Of a stretch of 64,000 nucleotides of DNA, positions 46,025 through 54,727 are shown piece after piece. This stretch comes from Methylocaldum sp. 14B (GTDB lineage: Bacteria > Pseudomonadota > Gammaproteobacteria > Methylococcales > Methylococcaceae), in NCBI RefSeq assembly GCF_002005105.1, contig NZ_MSCV01000023.1:29538-93537 (forward strand), in the 5' to 3' direction. The position numbers were made by a program, and so were the translations under genes. Each line of letters begins with the position of its first letter. The first letter of the stretch is position 1. A model generated the notes under the pieces. That model worked only from the letters and a program-made list of their open reading frames with translations, had not been told where the DNA came from and made no database searches.

Positions 46025-46385
46025 CACGAATCCGCTCCATAACTTCCCGATGGATCGCCTCCAGCACGGCATCCAATTCCAGCAATACCTGAAGATCGTT
46101 AAAGCGCAACACCTTGAGTCCGAGTCCGTTGAGATAGGCATCTCGGTGCGCATCCTTGTTTCGATAGTCAACGCCCAGATGCTGGGCACCATCCACTTCG
46201 ATGACCAACCCGGCTTTGGACGAGTAAAAGTCGACGATGAAGTTTCCAATGGGTTTTTGCCGGTAGAACTGCGCATTCCCAATCTGCTTTCCGCGCAGAT
46301 ATCTCCACAGTTTTTGCTCGGCATCGGTCATGCCCTTACGCAAGCGGCGAGAGTACTGTTTCAGCCCGGAGTTGTATGTGAGCAT
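46011..46385 (-). CDS. DUF559 (Vsr-like) endonuclease-domain protein
   Basis: A 124-residue protein. KQYSRRLRKGMTDAEQKLW and LRGKQIGNAQFYRQKPIGNF, then IVDFYSSKAGLVIEVDGAQH, with the PD-(D/E)xK-like core: Asp in VDFY, Glu and Asp in IEVDG. This is the DUF559 family, related to the very-short-patch-repair fold. The family is predicted to cut DNA. It lies in cusB-cusA, between two genes that work as one, in the same orientation, 33 bases after the cusB stop. The last codons lie inside the right copy of the inverted repeat. It looks like a mobile insertion. Confidence 0.88.
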   Translation of the reverse strand: MLTYNSGLKQYSRRLRKGMTDAEQKLWRYLRGKQIGNAQFYRQKPIGNFIVDFYSSKAGLVIEVDGAQHLGVDYRNKDAHRDAYLNGLGLKVLRFNDLQVLLELDAVLEAIHREVMERIRGNPP

Positions 46386-46418
46386 ATTTCGATTTCCCTT
46401 GGACTTATGGTATGTGCC

Positions 46419-47624
46419 TCAATGTTTCATGCCGGCCATGCCGCCTACGGCGGCTTTCAACTGGCTTTCCGAATCGATCAGAAAGTTCGCCGAGGTAACG
46501 ACGTGGTCGCCCGGCTCGATGCCTTCGGTGATCTCGACCCATTCCGCGCCTCGCACCCCCGTTGCCACGTTGCGCCATTCGAGCTTGCCGCCGCCATGGT
46601 GGATGAAGATGATTTTCCGCTCCCCGGTTTCGAGCACCGCATCTTTCGGCACCGCGAGCCGCATGCCTAACGGGATGTTCAGCTCGACGTTGGCGTACAT
46701 GTCCGGCTTGAGCCGTTCCTCGGGATTGGCCAGCGTGAAGCGGACTTTGGCGGTGCGCGTCTGCGGATCAAGGGTGGGATAAATGAAGTCGACGCGTGCT
46801 TCGAAATGGGTTTTGGGATCGTACGAAAGCGTCACATCGGCAGTCTGCCCGACCTTGATCAAAGGCAGTTCGTATTCGTAAATGTCGCCCAGAATCCAGA
46901 TCGAGGTCAGGTCGGCGATGGTATACAGAGGCTCGCCCGGTTTGACGTACATCCCGGCCACGGCCTTGCGCTCGATGACGGTGCCCGAAATCGGCGCGTG
47001 GATGGGCAGGGTCTTGAGCACTGCGCCGGTGCGCTCGAGATCCTCGATGTGGTCTTCGGTGATGTCCCACAGAGCCAAGCGCCGGCGCGTCACCTCCAGC
47101 AAGGACCGGGCGCCCTGCGCCACTTCCGGGAATTCGCTCGTTCCGAGGTCTCGGACGCTTTGCAGAGCGAGCAGGTATTCCTGCTGGGTGGCGACCAGAT
47201 CAGGGCTGTACAAAGTGAACAATATTTGGCCCTGCTTGACGCGATCCCCGGTGGCGCTCACGTACAGCCGATCGATCCAGCCTTCGATCTTGATGTTGAC
47301 GTTGGCGAGTTTGCGCTCGTCGATCTCGACCCGGCCCACAGTCCGGATCGTTCGGGTCAGAGGCCGCTGTTCCGCAATCTCGAACCGGACCCCGATCTCC
47401 TGTAGCCGTTCCGGGCTGATGGTCATGGTGTTGGTGCCACCCGGGACCGCGACGGGCGGTGCAGCTTCTTTTCCGCCCGGAGCCGCCCCGTGGCCGGCGT
47501 GGGCCGCTGGCGGCGGGGTAGCGGGTGCGGGCCCCTCGTTTCCGCACCCCACAAGCAGCAACGAAGTAATCAGTCCTACCGCCCACAGCGTTCTAGATCG
47601 CCGCGGGTGCCATCCGTTTATCAT
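46419..47624 (-). CDS. cusB: Copper/silver efflux periplasmic adaptor (set 1)
   Basis: A 401-residue membrane-fusion protein. Lipoprotein-type signal (LITSLLLVGCGNEG), then a His-containing linker (AAHAGHGAAPGG) and the adaptor domains: VGRVEIDERKLANVNIKIEGWIDRL barrel-sandwich start split by the helical hairpin, PISGTVIERKAVAGMYV, and the beta-barrel and membrane-proximal parts. It bridges CusA and CusC and hands metal over. An ATG at 47699 overlaps the cusC stop (ATGA) with GGAG before it and would add 25 residues; I chose 47624 because it gives a normal signal peptide. cusA does not follow directly but after a DUF559 insertion. Confidence 0.88.
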   Translation of the reverse strand: MINGWHPRRSRTLWAVGLITSLLLVGCGNEGPAPATPPPAAHAGHGAAPGGKEAAPPVAVPGGTNTMTISPERLQEIGVRFEIAEQRPLTRTIRTVGRVEIDERKLANVNIKIEGWIDRLYVSATGDRVKQGQILFTLYSPDLVATQQEYLLALQSVRDLGTSEFPEVAQGARSLLEVTRRRLALWDITEDHIEDLERTGAVLKTLPIHAPISGTVIERKAVAGMYVKPGEPLYTIADLTSIWILGDIYEYELPLIKVGQTADVTLSYDPKTHFEARVDFIYPTLDPQTRTAKVRFTLANPEERLKPDMYANVELNIPLGMRLAVPKDAVLETGERKIIFIHHGGGKLEWRNVATGVRGAEWVEITEGIEPGDHVVTSANFLIDSESQLKAAVGGMAGMKH

Positions 47625-47695
47625 GGCGCACATCCTTGTGCGCCACCCTCCGGGCGCACTGCCGTGCGTGCAAAACGCCAAGTCCTGCCGTTTTG

Positions 47696-48934
47696 TCATG
47701 GTCTTTCTCCGATAATCTCCTCGAGCCGGGCCAGCGCTTTTTCGTGTTCGGTCATCTCGCCGTGCAGTTCGATCTCGTTTTCCTGCAAGGTCAAGAGACT
47801 GTTGAGCAAGGTCAAAAAATCCACCTTGCCGACGGCGTAGCTCGCCTGCGCCGAGGCCAGGGTCAGGCGCGCTTGCGGAATGAGGGCCTCCGCCAGCAGT
47901 TTGACCAATTCTTCCGCCCTCTGTGCGCGAGCGAGGTTGTCCTGCACCCGGGCCGAAAGCGCTTGTTTTACCGCCCACCAGTCCTGCAGGGCGGCCTCCC
48001 GTCTCGCCACCGCCTCCTTCACGCCGTAACGTTGTTTGGTGGCGTAATACAGCGGTACCCGGACACCCAGCATCACTTGATAGCCGTCTCGCCGCATCGT
48101 TTCGTTGCGAAGACCCAGCGCGCTCAGCTCGAAATCGGGGAAATACTCGCGTTTCGCCAAAGCGATGGCATTTTCGCTCCGTTCGATGTCTTTCATTTGC
48201 GCCCGCAGCAGCGGTGCCGCCTGCTCGATCAGAGCCTGGATTTCTACCGGGTTGTGTTCAAGGGGCGTGACCCGGATCTCCTGAGGCACGCCCAAAGGGC
48301 GGGTGGGCGGATACCGGAGAATTTGATTGATCTCTGCCCGTAGTGATATGCCCTGCTGTTCCAGAATAGCCAGACGCTGCAGCACCCGCGAGATTTCGGT
48401 CTGGGCGCGGAACACGTCCTGCTGCGTCCCTTGTCCCACCATGTAGCGGGCTTTCGCGGTTTTCTCGAAGTTTTGCAGCAAACCGAGGTTCTTCCGCACG
48501 ACTTCGAGGGATTTGTGCACCAGATGCAGGTTGTAGAAGGCTTCCTTGAGTTGCGCCACCACATTCAGTTGCACCGCCAGGTATTCCTGTTCGATCCGAT
48601 CGGCTTCGCTCGCGGCCACCTCGCCCCTGAGGCCGAGCTTGCCGGGAAAGGGAATTTCCTGGCTGACCCCATACATCGCTTCCCGCTCGACGACCTCCCG
48701 ATAGCCCAGATTGATCTTGGGGTCGGGCAAGGTCCGGACTTGCGGGATCACCGCTCGGGCGGCCTCGAAACGCTGCCGCGCGGACTGGATGTCCGGATTG
48801 TTCTCCAGGGTTTCTTGAACGAGGCGTTCCAAGTCCAGGCGAGGTTCTGCCTGTTCTCCGGCGGCCGCTAGGCTCCAAAGTGCGACCGCCAAGAGGATGC
48901 CAAAACGGCATCGGCTTCTATTGGGTTTCAGCAT
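47696..48934 (-). CDS. cusC: TolC-family outer-membrane channel (set 1)
   Basis: A 412-residue outer-membrane efflux protein. Signal peptide (FGILLAVALWSLAAAGEQ), then two tandem OEP repeats with long helices and the recurring patterns NNPDIQSARQRFEAARAV and PFPGKLGLRGEVAASEADRI. No lipobox Cys, unlike E. coli CusC. It forms a trimeric channel with the CusBA set. It is the first gene of set 1 and may be co-transcribed with the AhpD-like gene that ends 80 bases upstream. Confidence 0.9.
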   Translation of the reverse strand: MLKPNRSRCRFGILLAVALWSLAAAGEQAEPRLDLERLVQETLENNPDIQSARQRFEAARAVIPQVRTLPDPKINLGYREVVEREAMYGVSQEIPFPGKLGLRGEVAASEADRIEQEYLAVQLNVVAQLKEAFYNLHLVHKSLEVVRKNLGLLQNFEKTAKARYMVGQGTQQDVFRAQTEISRVLQRLAILEQQGISLRAEINQILRYPPTRPLGVPQEIRVTPLEHNPVEIQALIEQAAPLLRAQMKDIERSENAIALAKREYFPDFELSALGLRNETMRRDGYQVMLGVRVPLYYATKQRYGVKEAVARREAALQDWWAVKQALSARVQDNLARAQRAEELVKLLAEALIPQARLTLASAQASYAVGKVDFLTLLNSLLTLQENEIELHGEMTEHEKALARLEEIIGERP

Positions 48935-49013
48935 GAACCTCTCCTGGGATGCGATTGAATGATCGTCAGAGCCGTGACACCGGATTTTGAAGAAACGCTC
49001 AAACGGACTGAAC

Positions 49014-49589
49014 TCATGGCGTGTCCTCTTCGGCCTTTGGTTTCGGAATCACGGTGCAGAATCCCTGCGGTTCTACACCTAAGGCCGCATTGAACTTGCT
49101 CGACAAGTTTTGAAAGGCGATCAGAGCAGTCAATTCGACGATCGCATCGTCATCGAAATGGCGGCGCAGTTGCTCGAAGTGCTTCGACGCGGGGTGGCGG
49201 CCCGAGTCGGTCACGGCCTCCGCGTAAGCCAGCGCGGCCTTTTCCCGCTCGCTGAACAAAGGACTCGTGTCGAAATCGGCAATCGGCGCCAGCTTTTCCG
49301 GATCGAGTCCACGCCGGAGGACGAGAAAAAAGTTGAGATCGACGCAAAAATGACAGCCGTTGATCAGGGAGACACGGACCGTGATGAGCGAGCGTAGTGT
49401 CGATTCGATCGACGAGGTGCGGCGGTCGAGCGCACCATAGAGCAGCGCCAGGGCGGCAAAGACTTTGGGCATTCGTGCCCACAGGCGCGCGGATTCGAGC
49501 ACGCCGCCATAGCGGCGCTTCTGGTTCCAAAAGAAAAGCCGCACATACCATGGAAACCGATAATCAGATGGAGTGGCGATGATCGGCAT
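49014..49589 (-). CDS. Carboxymuconolactone decarboxylase/AhpD-like protein
   Basis: A 191-residue all-helical protein. The redox motif is INGCHFCVDLNF, CxxC followed by D-L-N as in the AhpD-like subgroup with CxxCxDxN. The rest has SEREKAALAYAEAVTDSGRH and VELTALIAFQNLSSKFNAAL, typical of the family. It probably works as a thiol peroxidase or disulfide-linked reductase. Its place between two copper-efflux operons suggests it deals with copper-caused oxidative stress (inference). No signal peptide. Confidence 0.85.
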   Translation of the reverse strand: MPIIATPSDYRFPWYVRLFFWNQKRRYGGVLESARLWARMPKVFAALALLYGALDRRTSSIESTLRSLITVRVSLINGCHFCVDLNFFLVLRRGLDPEKLAPIADFDTSPLFSEREKAALAYAEAVTDSGRHPASKHFEQLRRHFDDDAIVELTALIAFQNLSSKFNAALGVEPQGFCTVIPKPKAEEDTP

Positions 49590-49654
49590 GATGTTTTCCC
49601 ATTAAATCACCGGGGCGGGATGATTATTCCCATCCGGGGGCTGGATGTGAACGG

Positions 49655-49701
49655 TTAACCTCGATCAGGTTAAGGGACATGGGTAGAGACTTCCATGTCC
49701 C
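49655..49701. promoter_or_regulatory. 19-bp palindrome and adjacent hairpin
   Basis: TTAACCTCGATCAGGTTAA (49655-49673) is a symmetric site with 7-bp arms, the size of a dimeric-regulator operator. GGGACATG and CATGTCCC (49674-49701) form a hairpin immediately beside it. They lie between the lipoprotein gene's stop and the AhpD-like gene's start, so either an operator or an end-of-transcript structure is possible. No T run. Confidence 0.45.
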
Positions 49702-49715
49702 CGAACCGATGGGCG

Positions 49716-50075
49716 TTACCTGGCTCCGCCCGCCATCCGTCGATGGTCTTCCGCCATGTCTCGATTGGCCTCGGCAGCCCGCTCGTAAATATCAATCAGC
49801 CGCTTGCAATGAGCTTCGAAACTGCCTCCTTTATACTCCCGAGGGTAGTCATGAGGATCTTTCAGGAACTGCGCGAGGATTTGCCTATGCTCCTCGGCCT
49901 TCTGTTCCATCTCCCTGGCGACCGCCTCGTAATGATCGGCCAAGGCTTGATGATCGGCGGAAGTCTTGGCGCTTTGAAGCGCCACGGACATGTCCATCGG
50001 GTGAGGGCTCCTTTCGGCGCAGGAAACCAATAGTCCGAACAAGGCTAAAACAGCAATTACGATTTTGGTTCTCAT
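49716..50075 (-). CDS. Small helical lipoprotein
   Basis: A 119-residue protein with a lipobox signal peptide: MRTKIVIAVLALFGLLVSCAE, lipid-modified Cys predicted at 19. The mature part is one long amphipathic helix region rich in His, Glu, Asp and Met (PMDMSVALQSAKTSADHQAL, HYEAVAREMEQKAEEHRQIL). AAGGAAAAAAACC precedes the ATG. It follows the set 2 cusA gene on the same strand after 63 bases, so it may be part of that operon. Possibly a periplasmic metal-binding or envelope protein; unassigned. Confidence 0.75.
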   Translation of the reverse strand: MRTKIVIAVLALFGLLVSCAERSPHPMDMSVALQSAKTSADHQALADHYEAVAREMEQKAEEHRQILAQFLKDPHDYPREYKGGSFEAHCKRLIDIYERAAEANRDMAEDHRRMAGGAR

Positions 50076-50138
50076 GGTTTTTTTCCTTTCAAAGGTTTTC
50101 GATTACCAAACTGCGAAGTATTTCGAACAAAATTGGCG

Positions 50139-53100
50139 CTATTTCCGGCCGCACCTCCTTGCCTCAACGGGTGTTTTTTCGACGGATAAACCTTTGACTT
50201 GCGCGTAAATCGCCGGAATCACGATCAGGGTCAATAAAGTGGACGACACCATTCCGCCCACCATGGGCGCGGCGATGCGGCGCATGATTTCGGAGCCCGT
50301 GCCCGAGCCCCACATGATGGGTAAGAGTCCCCCCATGATGGCGACGACCGTCATCACCTTCGGCCTGACCCGTTCTACCGCCCCTTCCATGATCGCGGCG
50401 TGAAGGTCGGAGGAACTGAATCGTTCGCCGGCCGCCGCTCGTCGTTCCTTCAGCTTGTTCAGCGCCTGATCCAGATAAATCAGCATGACCACCCCGGTTT
50501 CCGCCGCGACGCCGGCCAAGGCGATGAAGCCGATCGCGACCGCCACGCTGAGGTTATAGCCCAACCAGTGCATCAGCCAGATGCCGCCCACCAGCGAAAA
50601 CGGCAGCGACAGGAGGACGATGACCGTCTCCGTTACGCGCTTGAAGTTGAGATACAGCAGCACCACGATGATCAAAAGCGTCATCGGCACCACGATGCGG
50701 AGCTTGGCCTTGGCCCGTTCCATGTACTCGAACTGGCCGCTCCAGGTGAGGTAATAGCCGGGCGGGAATTTCACCCGCTCGCGCACGGCCCGTCGGGCGG
50801 CGTCCACATAACCGCCGATATCGCGTCCACGGAGATCCACGTAGACGTAGGCGGACAGCAAGGCGTTTTCGGTACGGATGGACGCGGGCCCTTTGGTCAA
50901 GCCGATGCGCGCCACTTGCCCCAAGGGAATCATGGCGCCGGACGGCGTCGGGACCAGCACCTGGGTGGAGATGGCCTCGGGCGAGTCGCGGAATTCCCTG
51001 GGATAACGCACGACCACGCCGTAGCGCTCCCGTCCTTCCACCGTGGTCGTGACCGTCTCGCCCCCCAGCGCGGACGCGACCACGTCCTGTAAGGCGCCGA
51101 TGCTCAATCCGTAGCGCGGCAGAGCCAGGCGATTCGGCTCGATGATCAGGTAATAGCCGCCGGTGATCCGTTCCGCATAGGCGCTGGTCGTGCCGGGGAC
51201 GGTTCTGACGACCGATTCGATTTCGGTCGCGAGCCGTTCGATTTCTGTCAGATCATTACCGAACACTTTGATGCCGATGGGCGTTCGGATGCCGGTGGAC
51301 AGCATGTCGATGCGGTTCTTGATGGGCATGGTCCAGGCGATGGTAACGCCGGGCATCTGGGTGGCACGGTCCATTTCGGCGATCAGCTTTTCGGTGGTCA
51401 TGCCCGGCCGCCACCGGTCCTCCGGCTTGAGGTTGACGACGGTTTCGAACATCTCGAGCGGAGCCGGGTCGGTGGCGGTGGCGGCGCGGCCGGCCTTCCC
51501 GAACACCGACTCGACTTCGGGAAAGGTCTTGAGGATACGGTTGTGAATCTGCATGATCTCCGCCGCCTTCGTCACCGAAAGCCCCGGAAGACTCATGGGC
51601 ATGAACAGCAGCGTGCCTTCGTTCAAGGTGGGCATGAATTCGCTGCCGAGCTTGGACAGCGGGTAAGCCGTCACCGCTAGAACCAGCAGGGCAAAAGCGA
51701 TGGTCAACTTCTTCCCGCGCAGCACGAAGGCGATGACGGGGCGGTACAGCCAGATCAGCGCCCGGCTGACGGGGTTCTTGTGCTCCGGCACGATCCGCCC
51801 CCGGATGAACAGGAGCATCAGCACCGGCACCATAGTCACCGACAACAGCGCCGACCCCGCCATGGCGAAGGTCTTGGTGTAGGCCAGCGGCTTGAACAAG
51901 CGGCCCTCCTGGTCTTCCAGCGCGAACACCGGCAGGAAGGAGACGGTGATGATCAAGAGGCTGAAGAACAGGGCGGGGCCGACCTCACGGGCCGCCCTGG
52001 TCATGATGGCGAGCCGGTTTTCATGAGGCTCCGCCCGTTCCAGATGCTTGTGGGCGTTTTCGATCATCACGATGGCGGCGTCCACCATGGCGCCGATGGC
52101 GATGGCGATGCCGCCGAGGCTCATGATATTGGAGTTGATGCCTAGAAGATGCATGACGATGAAGGCGATCAGCACCCCGATCGGCAGCATGATGATGGCC
52201 ACCAGGGCGCTTCGAATATGGAGCAGGAAGACGATGCAGACTGCGGCCACGACGAGGGTTTCTTCGACGAGCTTTTCGCGCAGATTGGCTATGGCCCTCA
52301 AAATCAAACCCGAGCGGTCGTAAACCGCTTCGACCGAGACGCCCTCGGGCAGGCCGCTGCTGATTTCGGCCAGTTTCTCCTTGACGTTCCGGATCACGTC
52401 CAGCGCATTCTGGCCGTAGCGGGCCATGGCGATGCCGGAAACCGCCTCGCCTTCGCCGTTCAGTTCGGTGAGCCCGCGCCGCTCGTCCGGCCCCAGTTCC
52501 ACCCGAGCCACGTCCCTGAGCAGCACCGGCGTACCGTTTTCGGCCTTGAGCACCAGTTTCTCCAGATCGCCGATGCCTCGTAGATACCCTTTGCCGCGTA
52601 CCATGTATTCGGTTTCGCTCATTTCGACGACCCGCCCGCCGACATCACGGTTGCTCGCCCGGATCGTCTCGCTGACCGTGCTCAATGGAATTCCGTAAGC
52701 CTGGAGCCGGCGCGGATCGACGACGACCTGGTACTGCCGGACGAAGCCGCCGACGCTGGCGACTTCCGCCACGCCGTGCGCCTTGGCGAGCTGATAGCGG
52801 ATGAACCAGTCCTGGAGACTGCGGAGTTCCGCCAAAGTGTGCCGGGCGCCTTGCACGACATATTGGTAAACCCAGCCGACGCCGGTGGCGTCGGGTCCCA
52901 GTGTGGGCGTCAGGCCCATCGGCAGCCGCTTGGCGGCAAAGTTCAGATATTCCAGAACCCGCGAGCGCGCCCAATAAATGTCGGTACCGTCTTCGAAAAT
53001 GATGTAGACGAACGATGCGCCGAAGAACGAGAAACCGCGCACGACCTTGGAGCGGGGCACGCTCAGCATGGCGGTGGTCAAGGGATAAGTGACCTGATCC

Positions 53101-53285
53101 TCCACCACTTGCGGGGCCTGGCCGGGATATTCGGTGTAAACGATGACTTGTGCGTCGGAGAGATCGGGCAGCGCGTCGAGCGGGGTCTTCACCACGGAAT
53201 AAATGCCGGCGAAGACGGCGAACACCGTCGCCAGCAGCACCAGAAAGACGTTGCGCGCCGACCATTCGATGATTCGTGCCAGCAT
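50139..53285 (-). CDS. cusA: Copper/silver RND efflux pump, inner-membrane component (set 2)
   Basis: A 1048-residue HME-RND protein, paralogous to the pump at 42690. TPLDALPDLSDAQVIVYTE opens the periplasmic domain and AIGAMVDAAIVMIENAHKHL is the TM4 relay motif of the Cu/Ag type. The ATG at 53285 uses the last base of the cusB stop (TGATG), so the two are translationally coupled; a GTG one codon earlier is possible. Unlike set 1 this operon is undisturbed, so it is probably the fully functional pump. The two pumps differ throughout, so they are not a recent duplication. Confidence 0.94.
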   Translation of the reverse strand: MLARIIEWSARNVFLVLLATVFAVFAGIYSVVKTPLDALPDLSDAQVIVYTEYPGQAPQVVEDQVTYPLTTAMLSVPRSKVVRGFSFFGASFVYIIFEDGTDIYWARSRVLEYLNFAAKRLPMGLTPTLGPDATGVGWVYQYVVQGARHTLAELRSLQDWFIRYQLAKAHGVAEVASVGGFVRQYQVVVDPRRLQAYGIPLSTVSETIRASNRDVGGRVVEMSETEYMVRGKGYLRGIGDLEKLVLKAENGTPVLLRDVARVELGPDERRGLTELNGEGEAVSGIAMARYGQNALDVIRNVKEKLAEISSGLPEGVSVEAVYDRSGLILRAIANLREKLVEETLVVAAVCIVFLLHIRSALVAIIMLPIGVLIAFIVMHLLGINSNIMSLGGIAIAIGAMVDAAIVMIENAHKHLERAEPHENRLAIMTRAAREVGPALFFSLLIITVSFLPVFALEDQEGRLFKPLAYTKTFAMAGSALLSVTMVPVLMLLFIRGRIVPEHKNPVSRALIWLYRPVIAFVLRGKKLTIAFALLVLAVTAYPLSKLGSEFMPTLNEGTLLFMPMSLPGLSVTKAAEIMQIHNRILKTFPEVESVFGKAGRAATATDPAPLEMFETVVNLKPEDRWRPGMTTEKLIAEMDRATQMPGVTIAWTMPIKNRIDMLSTGIRTPIGIKVFGNDLTEIERLATEIESVVRTVPGTTSAYAERITGGYYLIIEPNRLALPRYGLSIGALQDVVASALGGETVTTTVEGRERYGVVVRYPREFRDSPEAISTQVLVPTPSGAMIPLGQVARIGLTKGPASIRTENALLSAYVYVDLRGRDIGGYVDAARRAVRERVKFPPGYYLTWSGQFEYMERAKAKLRIVVPMTLLIIVVLLYLNFKRVTETVIVLLSLPFSLVGGIWLMHWLGYNLSVAVAIGFIALAGVAAETGVVMLIYLDQALNKLKERRAAAGERFSSSDLHAAIMEGAVERVRPKVMTVVAIMGGLLPIMWGSGTGSEIMRRIAAPMVGGMVSSTLLTLIVIPAIYAQVKGLSVEKTPVEARRCGRK

Positions 53286-54727
53286 CACATTCCCCCATGA
53301 TCGGCGTGATTACCCGGCGCCGGCGGCTCCGGAGCGCCGAAGCTGTCCAAGGCCGATTTCAGGTTACTTTCGGCGTCGATCAGGAAATTGGCGCTGATCA
53401 CCACGTTTTCGCCGGCCTTCAGGCCTTCCAAGACTTCCACCCACTCATCGCCTCGCGTACCCAGCCGGACCACCAGGCGAGGCTCGAAACGGCCCTCGCC
53501 GCGATCCACCAGAACCCGAGGGCGCTTGCCCCCTTCCAGCACCGAGGACTCTGGAATGGCCAAGGCTGGCCGGACGGTGCCGGCCAACTCGACATGGGCG
53601 TACATCATGGGCTTCAGGAGCCCTTTAGGATTGGGCAGCTCGATCCGAACACGGGCCGTCCGGGTTTCGGGATTCAGGGTCGGATAGACGAAAGTCACCT
53701 TGCCGTCGAAGGTTCGGCCCGGATAGGCGTCGAGTCCGACCCGGACGGCCTGCCCGCTCGATATCAGACCGAGCTCCTGCTCGAAGACCTCGGCGATGAT
53801 CCAGACCGAGGACAAATCGGCGATTTTGAACAAGGTGTCGCCTGCCATCGCTCGCATGCCGGCAATGGCCATTTTTTCCATGACAACGCCGGATACCGGC
53901 GAGCGGATGACCAGATTGCGCCGGACGATCTCCTCTCGTTCCAACTGCCGGATTTCGGCCTCCGAGACGCCCCAGTAACGCAGCCGCTCCAGGCTGCTTT
54001 GCACCAGACTTTCCATCTCGGCTTGAGTGTGCGGCGCGGCGTTTTTCAGCGCGGATCGGCTGTTTTTGGCGATCAGGTAGTCGTTCTGCGCGGATACCAG
54101 ATCGGGGCTGTACAGTTCGAACAGCGGCTGCCCTTTCTTAACCGATTGGCCGGTGGCGTTGACGTGGAGCTTTTCGATGTAAGCGTCGAACTTGAGCGCC
54201 ATCGTGTGGAGCCGCCGTTCGTCCGCCTCGATGAGACCGACCGCGCGGACGGTGCGGACCAGATCCCGCTGCTCCACCGCTGCCGTCCGGACGCCGAGCT
54301 TCTGGACCTTGTCGGGACTGATTTTGACGATATTGGCTTCGCCGGGTGTTTCTTCGTCGGCGTAGACGGGAATGTAATCCATCCCCATGGAATCTTTTTT
54401 CGGCACGGGCGAGGTATCGGGAAGCCCCATCGGGTTCCGGTAATGAAGGATTCTGCGTTTCTTGGGCGTTTCGGCGCTCGGATGCGGTTCCGCTTGCCCG
54501 GTTTCCGGTGCCTGATCCTCGTAGACCGGAACGTAATCCATACCCATTTCGTCCTTCGCCGGGACCGGCGAGGTAACCGAGGGATTCATGGGGTGGCGGT
54601 AATACAGGACTTTTTTCTCGGCGGGAGTCGACGGCTCCGAGCCCTCGCGGAACCCGGCCAGCCAATAGCCCGAAGCCAGGCCGACGATCAGCGCCGCCAA
54701 TATCAAAAACACGGCCGATCGGTTCAT
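53285..54727 (-). CDS. cusB: Copper/silver efflux adaptor with two heavy-metal-binding domains (set 2)
   Basis: A 480-residue adaptor. After one membrane anchor (VFLILAALIVGLASGYWLAG) come two tandem heavy-metal-binding domains: YYRHPMNPSVTSPVPAKDEM with GMDYVPVYED, and HYRNPMGLPDTSPVPKKDSM with GMDYIPVYAD. The second lacks the first domain's His-Pro, having Asn-Pro. The usual adaptor core follows (IEADERRLHTMALKFDAYIE..., SPVSGVVMEKMAIAGMRAM). It ends in a His- and Met-containing tail (NHADHGGM). ATG overlaps the cusC stop by ATGA. Most CusB proteins carry at most one such domain, so the pair may raise metal capacity. Confidence 0.92.
   Translation of the reverse strand: MNRSAVFLILAALIVGLASGYWLAGFREGSEPSTPAEKKVLYYRHPMNPSVTSPVPAKDEMGMDYVPVYEDQAPETGQAEPHPSAETPKKRRILHYRNPMGLPDTSPVPKKDSMGMDYIPVYADEETPGEANIVKISPDKVQKLGVRTAAVEQRDLVRTVRAVGLIEADERRLHTMALKFDAYIEKLHVNATGQSVKKGQPLFELYSPDLVSAQNDYLIAKNSRSALKNAAPHTQAEMESLVQSSLERLRYWGVSEAEIRQLEREEIVRRNLVIRSPVSGVVMEKMAIAGMRAMAGDTLFKIADLSSVWIIAEVFEQELGLISSGQAVRVGLDAYPGRTFDGKVTFVYPTLNPETRTARVRIELPNPKGLLKPMMYAHVELAGTVRPALAIPESSVLEGGKRPRVLVDRGEGRFEPRLVVRLGTRGDEWVEVLEGLKAGENVVISANFLIDAESNLKSALDSFGAPEPPAPGNHADHGGM

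Noticed and set aside
45968..46324. 118-codon frame overlapping DUF559
   Set aside because: Different frame from the DUF559 domain; its end simply reads through the GC-rich repeat.
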